Shown piece after piece: positions 1-10,619 of a stretch of DNA of 64,000 bases. The notes below the pieces were generated by a model that searched no databases, had not been told where the DNA came from, and saw only the letters and a program-made list of their open reading frames with translations. Numbering within the stretch: the stretch's first letter is position 1; the number at the start of each line of letters is the position of its first letter. The position numbers and the translations under genes were made by a program. The DNA lies in assembly GCA_036244855.1 (NCBI GenBank), contig BQKZ01000069.1, positions 60,791 to 124,790 of the forward strand, given 5' to 3'. Source of the DNA: Temnopleurus reevesii. Taxonomy: Eukaryota; Echinodermata; Echinoidea; Temnopleuroida; Temnopleuridae.

Positions 1-277
1 CTCCATATAAAAAGTACAAGAATTTTGAAAAATCCATACATGTCTCCTTTTCCATGCAGCAAAGTGTACGTCAGTCAAAAACAAGAAGAAGACAGTAGAG
101 AGGCTTGATAGTGAGAGTGCAATGTGTTGTATAAGGATGGCCCAGGGCTACTATTAGCTAATAGATGACTGGTTCCATGTCAGGTTAGATGAAATGTATT
201 CAAGATGCATCTCCTGAATATGTGGAGAATAAATTTGAATACAAACATTACTTCAAACTGAAGACTGGATAGGAATC

Positions 278-335
278 ATAATAATACTAATATTATTCAG
301 TTCTTGTATAGCGCATAACACACAGTCCTGTAAAC
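278..335 (+). repeat. Fragment of a dispersed SINE-like repeat
   Basis: The words ATAATAATACTAAT, TATTCAGTTCTTGTATAGCG and CATAACACACAG match the start of the better preserved copy at 53583. The copy breaks off soon after 330. Confidence 0.5.
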
Positions 336-769
336 ACAGTGAATTTCTAAATAAATGTGTATGCAATGCATGGATTCCTGATGATATAAGCATCCAAGAT
401 CACCTTTATACGACAAGCTTTATGTCTATTGAAAAAAATGAACACATAACACATGGTTTCAATATGTTGAAATAGTAAAATGTGAATTTCATGTGAAATT
501 ATTTACAGGCTGATGCAACGTATGGGTCATGGCGTGGGCTTTGGTTTGGGATATACCGTCTAGTCTCCAACAGGATTACGAGGATGAGTAGAGTTTAGGA
601 GGGGGTAAGATAAGTGGTCATCCTGCAACTATAAAGCTCTTTGGTCTAGACTGTACTTCATCCATCTCTCATCTTACATGAATAATACATGAACTAGCCT
701 TACATTTGGTTTGGTTCAGGTCTTTTCAATAGAGTTTGGTAACGGAGAGGCCAAAGTGAGGTGAGATTG

Positions 770-1110
770 AATTCAGTCGTCTGTGGGTCGCATGGCAACC
801 CCACCTGCTACCGAACATGCGTCTGCTGCCGGTGTAATGTGATTAGCGACACGTTGCGCCGTGAGCTGTGCGAGCTGCACAACACATCGGCCATCTTAGG
901 AGGACCCCGGGTTGGATCTGTAGACGGTCAATTTGAAGCATCTCACCTCACACTTCTACAAGTTCATCCATGTGAGTCTGGATATCTGACTGTGGATCAC
1001 ATGACCCGACTATTTCACACTACAGCAGAGTGTTGCAGATATTGCTGCACCGCTCGGAAGAACGGACCTCATATACTCGGGAAGTCATGTCCGGACAGCG
1101 CACTTGGCAC
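770..1110. other. GC-richer patch with a 167-codon open frame, unidentified
   Basis: This patch contrasts with its AT-rich surroundings and has many CpGs. A plus-strand frame runs from an ATG at 761 to 1264 with many cysteines, but I recognise no domain, and past about 1140 it runs on into ordinary AT-rich DNA. It may be a conserved non-coding element or an exon of an unrecognised transcript. Confidence 0.2.
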
Positions 1111-1639
1111 CTTGTTATTGGTGCGAGTAATAGAGATGAAACCATTTTTCACAACTATGAATTTCTTGAGTGCTTTTTATCACGTATTTCCATTACATGA
1201 CAGGAAAAACATGGCAAATTGCAGAAATTTTGACCCCACCAATGAACCAATCACACTTAGCTAAGTTCCATCTCTTCTTTTATCCCAAAAAAAGAAACGT
1301 GAAGAAAGTGTCGCCAATTATCTACATGGTGCTAGAGGAGAGGAGAGTGTTTGGAGATTGCCCATTAGTTTTTAACTATTAACAATCCAAAGATGTCACG
1401 TTAGAGTGACATTACAAGTTGTTGTTCGGCGTCTCAGTTGCATTTGATTTTTTAGCAGTATTGTGAAACTGAAGAGTGCTCAATTCATCATCAGCATACA
1501 GAATGCCACTGGAGATATAGTATTGCCATCTCATGTAACATCATTACGACCGAGCTCAAGTATTCTCAAAGTGAACGTGATACCACAGTTTGTCACATGT
1601 CTATAATGAACGAGCTGCTTTTGCAGTCCTCAAGAAAAC

Positions 1640-1662
1640 AAGTGCTCTAAATGAGAGCACTT
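1640..1662. repeat. Perfect 9-bp inverted repeat (hairpin)
   Basis: AAGTGCTCT and AGAGCACTT are exact reverse complements around a 5-base loop. No function can be assigned. Confidence 0.6.
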
Positions 1663-2203
1663 TCATGAAGTACAACTAATGAAACCTCAAGTGCTTTTGT
1701 TAATACAAATTTGAGTTGGTAAAACAAAATCCAATACATATAAAGGAGCCAAGTCTACTTTTAAAGATTTCAACAAAAAGAATAAAACAAATGACTGATT
1801 TGAAGGAAAGAAAAAGAAACTTTGGTTGCTGGAAAGGTTTTCACGCATTTGTAAAACATTTTTTTTTATGATCACTATCTCAAAGTAAGTGGGCAATCTG
1901 AATTGAAATGAATAAACTACGACAAACGAGATCACAAACAAGAACTTTAAAAAGTAATCTCTAGAGATTGATATGATCATAGGATGGAATTCATTGCCCT
2001 GATAAGACGCATAATAACAACCCTACACCCATCCCTAGAGCCGAATAATACAAAAACAAATGACAGAATATGAATAACAGATCAGATCAACAGATATCAT
2101 GACCTATGAAAATAGGAATAAAAAATCCCTTAGTTGATTGTATCGAGATGTTTCTGACGTTCAGGAGTGATCACAAGATAACACTATACCACTTGAAAAA
2201 ACC

Positions 2204-2427
2204 CTTATCTGATCAAATAGTCACAGTAATAGTGAATCAATATTTGAACAAGAAAATGGAGAAAAATAAAATGAAATATTTTCATTTTTAAGAGATCTAG
2301 CAAATTCATAGTTCGTACAATAATTCTGTGAGCACTTCTTGTGTGATAGATAGATAAGTCCAGCAATTTCTTGAAATATCTTTGGTTTTTCCACATAATC
2401 TCATAAAATTTATATTTTACATTTATA
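2204..2427. repeat. Duplicated block, copy A (interrupted by a transposon end)
   Basis: It starts at CTTATCTGATC and is nearly identical to 2682 onward for the first 100 bp. Similarity continues with small indels to ...TTTACATTTATA, where copy A passes into transposon-like sequence. Confidence 0.85.
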
Positions 2428-2680
2428 CAGTGTGTCTCAATAAAAACGTAACACTTTTGAAATGGTTGGCAAATTGAGCATATATAGTTTTATGAAGAAA
2501 TTTTGATATGTGTAGAAAGCTGAAGGATCGACCTTTCTTATGAGGTGAAAAATTGGAAAAAAGAATCATGCTTCGATGAACAGTGTTCACTTAAGTTAGA
2601 GGTATGAAAATGTGCCTGCGCAGGATTTTTCCTTTCAATTTTGTAGAGGTAAGCTACTTGTAGCTTAGCTTACAATAAGG
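2428..2680. mobile_element. Tc1/mariner-like DNA transposon, one end only (truncated at the N)
   Basis: The sequence begins CAGTGTGTCTCAATAAAAAC directly after a TA (2426-2427). That is the target and terminal style of the Tc1/mariner superfamily. The matching copy B reads on past the same point without it. There is no coding sequence and no second inverted terminus before the N at 2681. A perfect hairpin, TAAGCTAC-TT-GTAGCTTA, lies at 2650-2667. The superfamily call rests on terminal bases only. Confidence 0.45.
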
Positions 2681-2681
2681 N
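2681..2681. other. Assembly gap (single N)
   Basis: One ambiguous base lies exactly at the junction between the transposon fragment and the second copy of the duplicated block. This is typical of a contig join. Confidence 0.9.
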
Positions 2682-2935
2682 CTTATCTGATCAAATAGTC
2701 ACAGTAATAGTGAATCAATATTTGAACAAGAAAATGGAGAAAAATAAAATGAAATATTTTCATTTTTAAGAGATCTATAAAATTCATAGTTAGTAAAATA
2801 ATTCTGTGAGCACTTCTTATATGAGCAAGTAAAAACAACAAATTATAGCCTCTATATTCCACTAATTTCTTAAAATATCTTTGGTTTTTCCTCATCCTCT
2901 CATACAATATTTACATTTTACATTTATATATCATA
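2682..2935. repeat. Duplicated block, copy B (uninterrupted)
   Basis: It repeats 2204-2427 with scattered substitutions and an extra 30 or so bases in the middle (around 2825-2860), then continues past the insertion point as TTTACATTTATATATCATATCC. It probably represents the other haplotype. Confidence 0.8.
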
Positions 2936-2939
2936 TCCT

Positions 2940-3960
2940 CTCATTCCAAGAGTCACTGTTTGCATAATTACTCAGAGCAGATGCACAGGACATCTTAAGA
3001 GCATACACAATTACCTAAAAGATTTGTCAACAAATGGTAATTTATTCTAGGCACAGCCACTTGATTCAAACGAGAATGAATTTGTACATTCAATCTTGTC
3101 ACTGATACCAGATAAAGATTACCAATTCTGATTTTGAAGAGTTTTAGAGAGGCTCGCACTGCTCAGAATGAGATAGTTTCAAGAGAAAATATGACATTCT
3201 GCAATGGATACAACTGGCTTTTTTTAAGTAGATACAGCTTGTTATGTGACATGTTTATTATCGAAAGAAGACATATCATGAGCTTCGAAATTTAAGAGGA
3301 ACTTGAATTGTGGGGTCGATGGAAAATGATTTTGCATTGTTTAATAAATTATCAAATCGATGTTCTGTACAGAGAGAGAATGCCATCTGCTGGACAAATT
3401 TTGAGGGGGGAAATGGAATTAAACATAAACAAAATAATTAAAAGTCATTGAAAAAAATCCTTTGAAGAGGGCTTCAAGCTACCAATTCACAGGTTCAACC
3501 TGTAAAACCACTTGGACTTTTATAACAACCAGCATAAATATTGGGAAGCCCATAAACCAGATGAAGAAGCAACAATAAGCTAAAAATAAAGCAGTGAACG
3601 GAAACTTGCCCCATTTCCCCAATTTCTTCCGCCATCTGCAATTGACCAACACGTCAGTCCCGTCCAAATTCAACTCTGTGGCCATTTCTAATGGACTTTC
3701 GCAGCACTTTATGAGAACTAGACTTTGTTTACTATATTTTTGTGAAACTTGCTGGAATTAACCAAGACTGCATGAGATGACCATGAAGGAAGCTGGGGAG
3801 AGACAGAGATGGGCATTGATGCGGAAACAAACCGATGCGACAATCCAGGCGCCAGGTCACGGAAATAAATCTCAGATTTTTGGCTCAGTACGTGAGAAAA
3901 CATGGAAGGAGAACCACACTTTAAATAAAAGAACAGAAATGATGAAAAAGGAAAGGATTT
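2940..3960. other. AT-rich intronic DNA, nothing recognised
   Basis: A minus-strand open frame at 3479-3685 is hydrophobic but short, and it matches no family I know. I treat it as chance. Confidence 0.4.
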
Positions 3961-3964
3961 AAAG

Positions 3965-4520
3965 AATAGAATGAAAGTAGTCAGGAAAAGCATTAGAAAT
4001 AAAGCAGGGATAGGAAGATGTGAAGTACAAGTTCTTGACTTAGAGGAGAATGGACATCACAAGATACAAAGACTGAACTTTGGGGATTTGTGTCCAATAA
4101 AATGTTAAATAACAAAACATATCGATGAAGGGATTTATGAAATTGAAATGAAATGGAAATAGTCAAACTGATTGAGTGTAAAATGAAGATAAAGATGAGA
4201 GAAGAAAAGAGGGTGAAATTGAAGAAAGATAGGAGTAGAATGAACAAGTAAAGGTTGCATTACATTGGATTGATGGAAAGTGAGATGGAAAATGAAAATG
4301 AAAGAAAGAGGAGTGCGGTAGAAGGAAATAGAACTAAGAGAAGATTGACAGAAAGGGCAAGAGGGGAGATGGGAGACATAGAGAGGGAGGAGAAAGGGAA
4401 GAGAGGTGGGAAATGGAAGGAGATGGAATAAACTAAGATAGGATTGAGAGAAATAGGGAAGGCAGGAGATGGGAGACATGGAGGGGGAGAAGAAAGGGAA
4501 GAGAGGTGGGAAATCGATGG
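3965..4520. repeat. Purine-rich (plus strand) low-complexity block
   Basis: The block is dominated by A and G on the plus strand, with GGGA, GAAG and AGAG words. Several overlapping minus-strand open frames (serine, phenylalanine and proline-rich) are artefacts of this composition. Confidence 0.8.
4315..4516. repeat. Tandem duplication, about 100-bp unit, two copies
   Basis: GAGATGGGAGACAT recurs with a 100-base offset (4366 and 4466), and GAAAGGGAAGAGAGGTGGGA recurs at the same offset. The copies differ by scattered substitutions. Confidence 0.75.
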
Positions 4521-4529
4521 TCTCCTCCA

Positions 4530-7500
4530 AACAGGCGTCTGATCAATTATGACGGGTGGCTGGACGATATTTGCAGGCAAGTTGGGACGTACCATCAACA
4601 AATCAATACATAGAAGACACGCTCGGCATGCAGCATGTGTGAAAGATTTCGCTGGAAGAGATGAAGAGGGCGGAAGATGACGAGAAAAGGAGGCCTAAAA
4701 CAGAAACTCTTCCATCTACAGGTGGCTGCATAGTCTCCTTCCAGACACAATCATGTCAGTGATAGGGTGTATCAGCCAACCAAGTCAGTCAACCAATATG
4801 AAGCAAACAAAGAATTTTCAAAACTTAATATAACCATTCCTCTATTTCTACCAACAGTGTCTTATCAATACTTTACAGGGAATTCAAGATTTTCCAAAGT
4901 CTTCAAATAAGAATTATTTGTACATTTTAACAGAGGGTTTTTATTATGTAGTCAAAGATGCTCATGTTTTTCCATCTAGGCAACCTCAGAAAAACATTGT
5001 CTGACCAAGTATCCACTCCATCTATTACAATGTGATTGTTTGTTATCACTATCAGGTGAACAAATATTTTCGCACTAAAGTACATGAAGAAAAGCCACTA
5101 TTAAGCATTGTCAAAAATGGATAACATACTGCAAAAGATGCAATCAAACGCTGCAGGTAATAAAAAGTAAAGAAAAGACTTTTTCATATCTCAGGCATGC
5201 GTGGGAATATGATTCGCCAACAGGTCACATTTTTCTATTCAATTTTATACGAAATTGACTATGGACCGCGAAAGAGGAATAAATCATTGGTGAAATAATT
5301 CATAAAGTTATTCAAAATTTCAATGTCAGCTGCTTCTTTTATTCATAAGGATTATAAGAACGGACAGAAAAAAAATGATTAGTTTTGAAAGTGGGATTGC
5401 CATCATCTTGGAAAGCTCTCAAAAAGCTCTGGAGATTGATTTGACCTTTCAAAAGGAAAGGTTAGACATTCAGTTGGAAGTAGTTTTGTTCAAGATAAAA
5501 TTCTACAAAAAGAAAGTTCTCCATCTTTGCTGAGCGCACCTCTGACCTTGAGCTATCTCGGGGACTCTCTTTCAGACTCATCTGCTCGAGGTGCCTTCCC
5601 AACAACAAAGTTTGAAAAATCAAACATTAAAAAAAACTTTGGATAAAAACCCTTAAATTTGAAGTTCCAAATTCATAGGAATGTTTAAGGAATTAAGTGA
5701 TGGCATAAAAACACGAGCATGTGAGTGTGTCCACACTCGCACATTAGCCTACAAATTAGCCTACAAATTACCATCAAGTCGATCAGCAAATGAGCCGAAT
5801 AGCTAGCTGCTTAATTGATGAAACGGACCAAGCCCTACTTTTCTGGGGTAAATTTTGGGGTATTTGTCAAAATGCAGCGCAGAAATAGGGCATTTTCAAT
5901 GCAAATTAAGGTGGTCTAAATTCCTTGCATCAAGGTTACTGGGTTGTTTTTTACATTGTGTTTGGTCTGATTTCCCAGGATGACAATAAATTTGATGGAC
6001 TATATAATCATTTTATACCCAATATTAAAGATAAATTGGCTAATGGGGAAATTATAGTGACTTCCAACAGATAAACTTAGTTTCTACCCTGTATTTCTGT
6101 ATTTTTCAAACCTAATAATGTAAACATTGTGAATTTGCAATCAACATGACAATCAACAATGAGTGTTGGGAAACTTTTGGAAACCGCTGCGTTAGATATC
6201 AGAGACAATATAAAACCAAGGGAGACAAAGTCTACCAGTTACTTGTTAAACATTCTCATAATGCTAGTGGAAAGTGGTCTATTAGCAGCTGACAAAAGCT
6301 TAAGTTTGGAAATTATAATATGAAAATTAATTAGATTAATAATCAAGTTTGAAGAACCAGCAACTCAGGAACACTGTTCATTAAGGGGTCTCTGCACAAA
6401 CGGGTCGAAGATAGAAAAAAAAATCCTCATGTCCTTTTTCAATCCTTTGGGTTAATGGAAACAGGGTCTACGAATTTAGGGGCATCTAAACACCAAATTA
6501 AGAGAGCTAAGGCTAATGGAATCAGGGCATAAGGTCATAAGGTCATAGATTGGCCACAGCACACTGCAATTATTAAAAGAAGAGAATTCCATGATCTTGA
6601 TGTTAATGTGTTATTTCAAAATCATCAGGATAGTGAGAACATAGCCAAAATGAAAGAATTGGGTGATCGTGGGATTTATGTGCTATCTTGAGATCTTACG
6701 GCAAATGGAAATGGGCCTCAAGAATTATGACTCTCGGCACACAACATTTCAAGCATTACAAAGAGAATAGTAAGGTTAATGCGCTATTTCAAATACCTAG
6801 AAGGCTAATGATAACAGCGCACAGGAGACCCTTTGCGCACCTGAGAGACACTTAAACCCGCCCCTACTCCATTTGCCCACTCTGAAAAACACTCCTTGAC
6901 AGAGAGAAATAGAAGAATCCATCTAAGACAAACATTTCCTTGGCAGACCTATCAGAGAATGTCATCTGATCAGGTCTGACGTGAAGGGACTCCCGAGCTA
7001 GGTTAATTGGCCTCTCAATGGACCACTGGCCCAATGCAGGCAGGGGCGTTCTCTGCTGATTTTGATCCGCATCTTGTTTTATTCATCCAGGTACAGGTGT
7101 ATAATTCTTCTTTATTTTATTTTATTTTGCGGTCAATGGAGATGGATGGGGTTCAGAGAAAGCAGCTGAAACAATGAGCATTCAATTCCAGAAGGTAAAG
7201 GAAAACAAAGACTTTGACCATACATTTACATTACTTTTAAACGCAATCTAAGGTAGAGATCAAGTGTACATGAACTTTAAAATCATAAAAAACTGTTTTA
7301 AAGCAATTAAATACATGATGAAGTAAGATACTAATGAGTGTATGGCAAAGTCTCAAAATGTTGCAAATAACACACATCTATAATTAACCCCAAACCTTGG
7401 ATATTTTTGACTCAGTAATGACTTGTTCCTTTGGATAAATCATAAACTGCACCAAAATTAGATCCCCTTTAATCTCCAAACTTTTTTTATTTCATTGTTT

Positions 7501-7900
7501 ACAAACCAGCATTACATTACATATCAAAGCCCTCAAATAATTCTATTTTCCTGTTTTAAAATCAAGGGCTTCTCTGATAGCACATGCTTCAAACAATTTT
7601 ACCTTAGCCATTTGAATACGTAGAGATTCTCTGCATGTTTATGAGGGTATCCCTTTACCCACCTGAATAGCAACCTAGGAAGGGTTGCTGGCCATTTGTT
7701 CTACTTGCATCTATTGTGGTCAGATAACCAGACACGCGTACTTAAAGGTAAAATGAGACCCACTCAAGATGCCTTTGAAATGTCAAGTCTAGGAGCCCTT
7801 TGCACCCATTTAACATAAGATAATGGGCTCTCATTGTATTATCATGAGGAGACATGGAAATACGTCAAAGTTTAGTTTAGAAAATGTGATGTTGGAGATT
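4530..7900. other. AT-rich intronic DNA without recognised features
   Basis: There are minor direct repeats only: a 12-bp AGCCTACAAATT doublet near 5747-5770 and a short GGTCATAA doublet near 6530-6550. No exon, RNA gene or transposon was recognised. Confidence 0.4.
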
Positions 7901-7909
7901 GATCATGTT

Positions 7910-8560
7910 CATCATTGTTTCTCTTTTCAATGTCTACTCTCTCTCATCAGCCCTTCTCCTTTCACAGCTTCTACATTCCTTCTGTCTATTCCCTTCCTTC
8001 AACCACCATCCCAACCTGTCGTATTCCATCATCTCCCTTCATTCCAGTCCACACTCTTACCTCATTAGAAGTGCCTCAGTATTAACAAGAAACTGCTTTT
8101 TCTGTTCTTGCTTCAAAATATTTCTACTCCTTCTGTGGCTAGATCTCTGTATCTACCGTTCCCGTCCACACTCTTACATGTAAATGTACCTCATTAGAAG
8201 TGCCTCAGTATTAACAAAAAACTGCTTCTTCTGTTCTTGTTTCAAAGTATTTCTACTCCTTCTGTATCTACCAGTATCCCAACATGTCTCGAGTCAGTTC
8301 ATCTATCCCCCGTTCTGCCTCAGCTCATTTCATGCTCCCCCTCTCTTCCTTTTCAACCTGTCTTCCTTTTAACCCACTCTTTCTTGTGACCCTTCTCCAT
8401 TCTTATTGATCTCTGCCTATATATTGATCTTCCAACTCACTTTCTGACTTTTTACCACACTTCCTTTTCTCTACTTTCTCTCTAACCCCTGCTTCATTTA
8501 GTCTGTTTAACACACCACACTCTCTTTCCTCTCTTTCTCACTCTATTTCATCTTAAGTAC
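7910..8560. repeat. Pyrimidine-rich (plus strand) low-complexity block
   Basis: It is rich in TCTC, CTTCC and CCATC words. The short plus-strand frames here are composition artefacts. Confidence 0.75.
8047..8280. repeat. Tandem duplication, about 120-bp unit, two copies
   Basis: GTCCACACTCTTAC occurs at 8047 and 8164. CTCATTAGAAGTGCCTCAGT follows in both, with 12 extra bases in the second copy. The first copy carries about 13 extra bases near its end. Confidence 0.8.
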
Positions 8561-8569
8561 TTTTATTTT

Positions 8570-9400
8570 AAGTATCGTCCACATTTTATATCGACAAATC
8601 AACGCCCCTCAGGCAATGTGCCATTTCTATTGCATCCAAACTTCTATGGGTATTTATGCAAGAGCATGAATTCCCGTTTCATTTCATTGTTTCATTCATA
8701 TAGACTATTAGAAGCCTACATAATGGCGAGTTTCTATACTACTTACAGTAATATACAAGATTTTGCTGTTTATAGATATGTTCTTCACTTTTGACATTAT
8801 GTTACAAATGTAATCTATTCAGGCAATACATTACTATTTTAATGCTTATAATTTCAAGGGTGCTGCTGTGGGTTATGAATACTTCATCTACCACACCTTT
8901 TGAATAATTCAAAGAATGTATGATTTCTGTAAAGTGCTAGGAAAATAAAGGATGCCTTATTTACAGAAATATTTCTGCTCATTTTCCTTGACCTTTTTCT
9001 GTTAAAATGTCAGATACATAAAGCTGGAATGTATAATTTATCACATTCACTCACGCTTGTAATAACTCTCCGCTTTGATAATAAAAAGCACATTTTTTGC
9101 TCAGTATTAGTCACATGAGTAGAGATTAACATGCACTCTTGATAATTGAACATGATCCTGAAAATAAAACCCTAATCATCGCATCTATTATTCACATAGC
9201 ATGGAATATCGCCACCCTATTATCCCTCCTGTGACACATCTCTGCATACGCGGCACAGTCATAAAATGAAAAAGTACTCCTATTCAAAACTGAACTTGGG
9301 ATTATCATTTCTGATAAATCATTTCAAGCTGATGAGATTGATTTGTGCTTTCACACCAATTTGCCTGCTACTGAAACCATAGCTATAATGCAACGGCTTA
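8570..9400. other. AT-rich intronic DNA, nothing recognised
   Basis: No repeat, exon or RNA gene was seen. Confidence 0.4.
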
Positions 9401-9830
9401 ATTGATGATGATGATGTGATTGCAAGGACGGTGATTATAATGATGATGGTGATTATGGTGATTATGATGGTAATAACGATAATGAGGAACAGGAGGAGGG
9501 AGGCGGAGGGGAAGGAGCGGGAGGAGGGAGGCGGAGGGGAAGGAGCAGGAGGAGGGAGGCGGAGGGGAAAGAGCGGGAGGAGGGGTAGGAGGGGAAGGAG
9601 GATGAGGGAGAGGAGGAGGAACAGGAAGAGAGGGAGGAAGAGGAGGACAATGGGGAGGAGGGGGAGGAGGAGAAGGAGGAAGAGGAGGAGATTAACAAGG
9701 AGGAGGACGAAGATGAGGAAATGGAGGAGGAGATGGAGGAAGATGACAACAAATATAAAATTGATGGCAACAAAAAAGAGAAAAATAACAAGAAGAAGAC
9801 AAAGTCTGGAGAAGAAGAAAAAACGGTGGA
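9401..9830. repeat. GAT-triplet tract followed by a GGA-rich polypurine block
   Basis: ATGATG/GATTAT triplets up to about 9485 give way to nearly pure purine (GGAGGA, GGGGAA, GAAGAA) up to about 9830. Arginine- or glutamate-rich frames on the plus strand and serine- or leucine-rich frames on the minus strand are by-products. Confidence 0.85.
9493..9576. repeat. 28-bp minisatellite, three units
   Basis: The unit GAGGAGGGAGGCGGAGGG-GAAGGAGCGG is repeated at 9493, 9521 and 9549 with one or two substitutions. Confidence 0.9.
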
Positions 9831-10109
9831 ATGCTTTATGAATATGCCTGAGAAATGCAACTTTATACGCAACTAGATTTTCATCACACATTTAATGAAT
9901 TTTGAATACCCGCTACAAAATTATTTTGAATAAAACATAAAAAGCCTGTGGAATAAGGTATGCAGGCCAGGTACAAAAATGGAACAGCAAATCGTTATCA
10001 CTATACCACTGGTCGAGGATGACTCACGCGCCAGAAAACTCATTATTGAATAAAATGCTAAGCACCACGGGATCAATGTGTGATAATGATAGTCTGAATG
10101 TATCGGAGA

Positions 10110-10600
10110 CATGGAGATTGGAAGAAAAAAAAAGAAGAAAGAATGAAAGTGAGAAGTGATGAAGGTAACATAATGATGGATGGGAGTAACAAGAGTGAAC
10201 AATTTCAAGAGGAACAGAAGGATGGAAGGAGAAATACATAGGACCGGGACATATATCACAATACAGGAACAAAATATATTAAATGGGGAAAAAATAACAA
10301 AACATAAATATGTGAAAGAAGACATAAAGAAGAGGCAGAGAGGGGAAAGTGTACTAGAGATGTTAAACTTTAGAAGAAAGACATTAAAAAAATGGAAACA
10401 CAGAATGACGAATGTAGACAGAAGATGAATGAGATAGAGACAAGAAGAAGGAGAAAGAGAGAGAGAAGGAGAATAAGAAGAGGAGGGAGAGAAAGAGAAG
10501 GGGACAAATGAAGAGGGATATGAAGAAGAGAGAAAGAGAGAAGAGGAGAGTGGGGAGAGATGGAGAAAGAATGATGATGAGCTGATTGTGAACAAATCAA
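10110..10600. repeat. Purine-rich (plus strand) low-complexity block
   Basis: GAAAGA/GGAGA words dominate, strongest at 10437-10570. The 227-codon minus-strand open frame covering this block is serine, phenylalanine and leucine-rich and is not credible as a gene. Confidence 0.8.
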
Positions 10601-10619
10601 TCATTATGATTACCCCTTG

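Noticed and set aside
3479..3685. 68-codon minus-strand frame with a hydrophobic middle
   Set aside because: T-rich codons give hydrophobic residues by composition; there is no homology I recognise and no splice context.
9319..9891. 190- and 141-codon open frames on both strands
   Set aside because: Both are produced by GGA/GAT low-complexity sequence.
9921..10604. 227-codon minus-strand open frame
   Set aside because: It is serine, phenylalanine and leucine-rich and owes its length to a purine-rich plus strand that rarely yields stops on the other strand.
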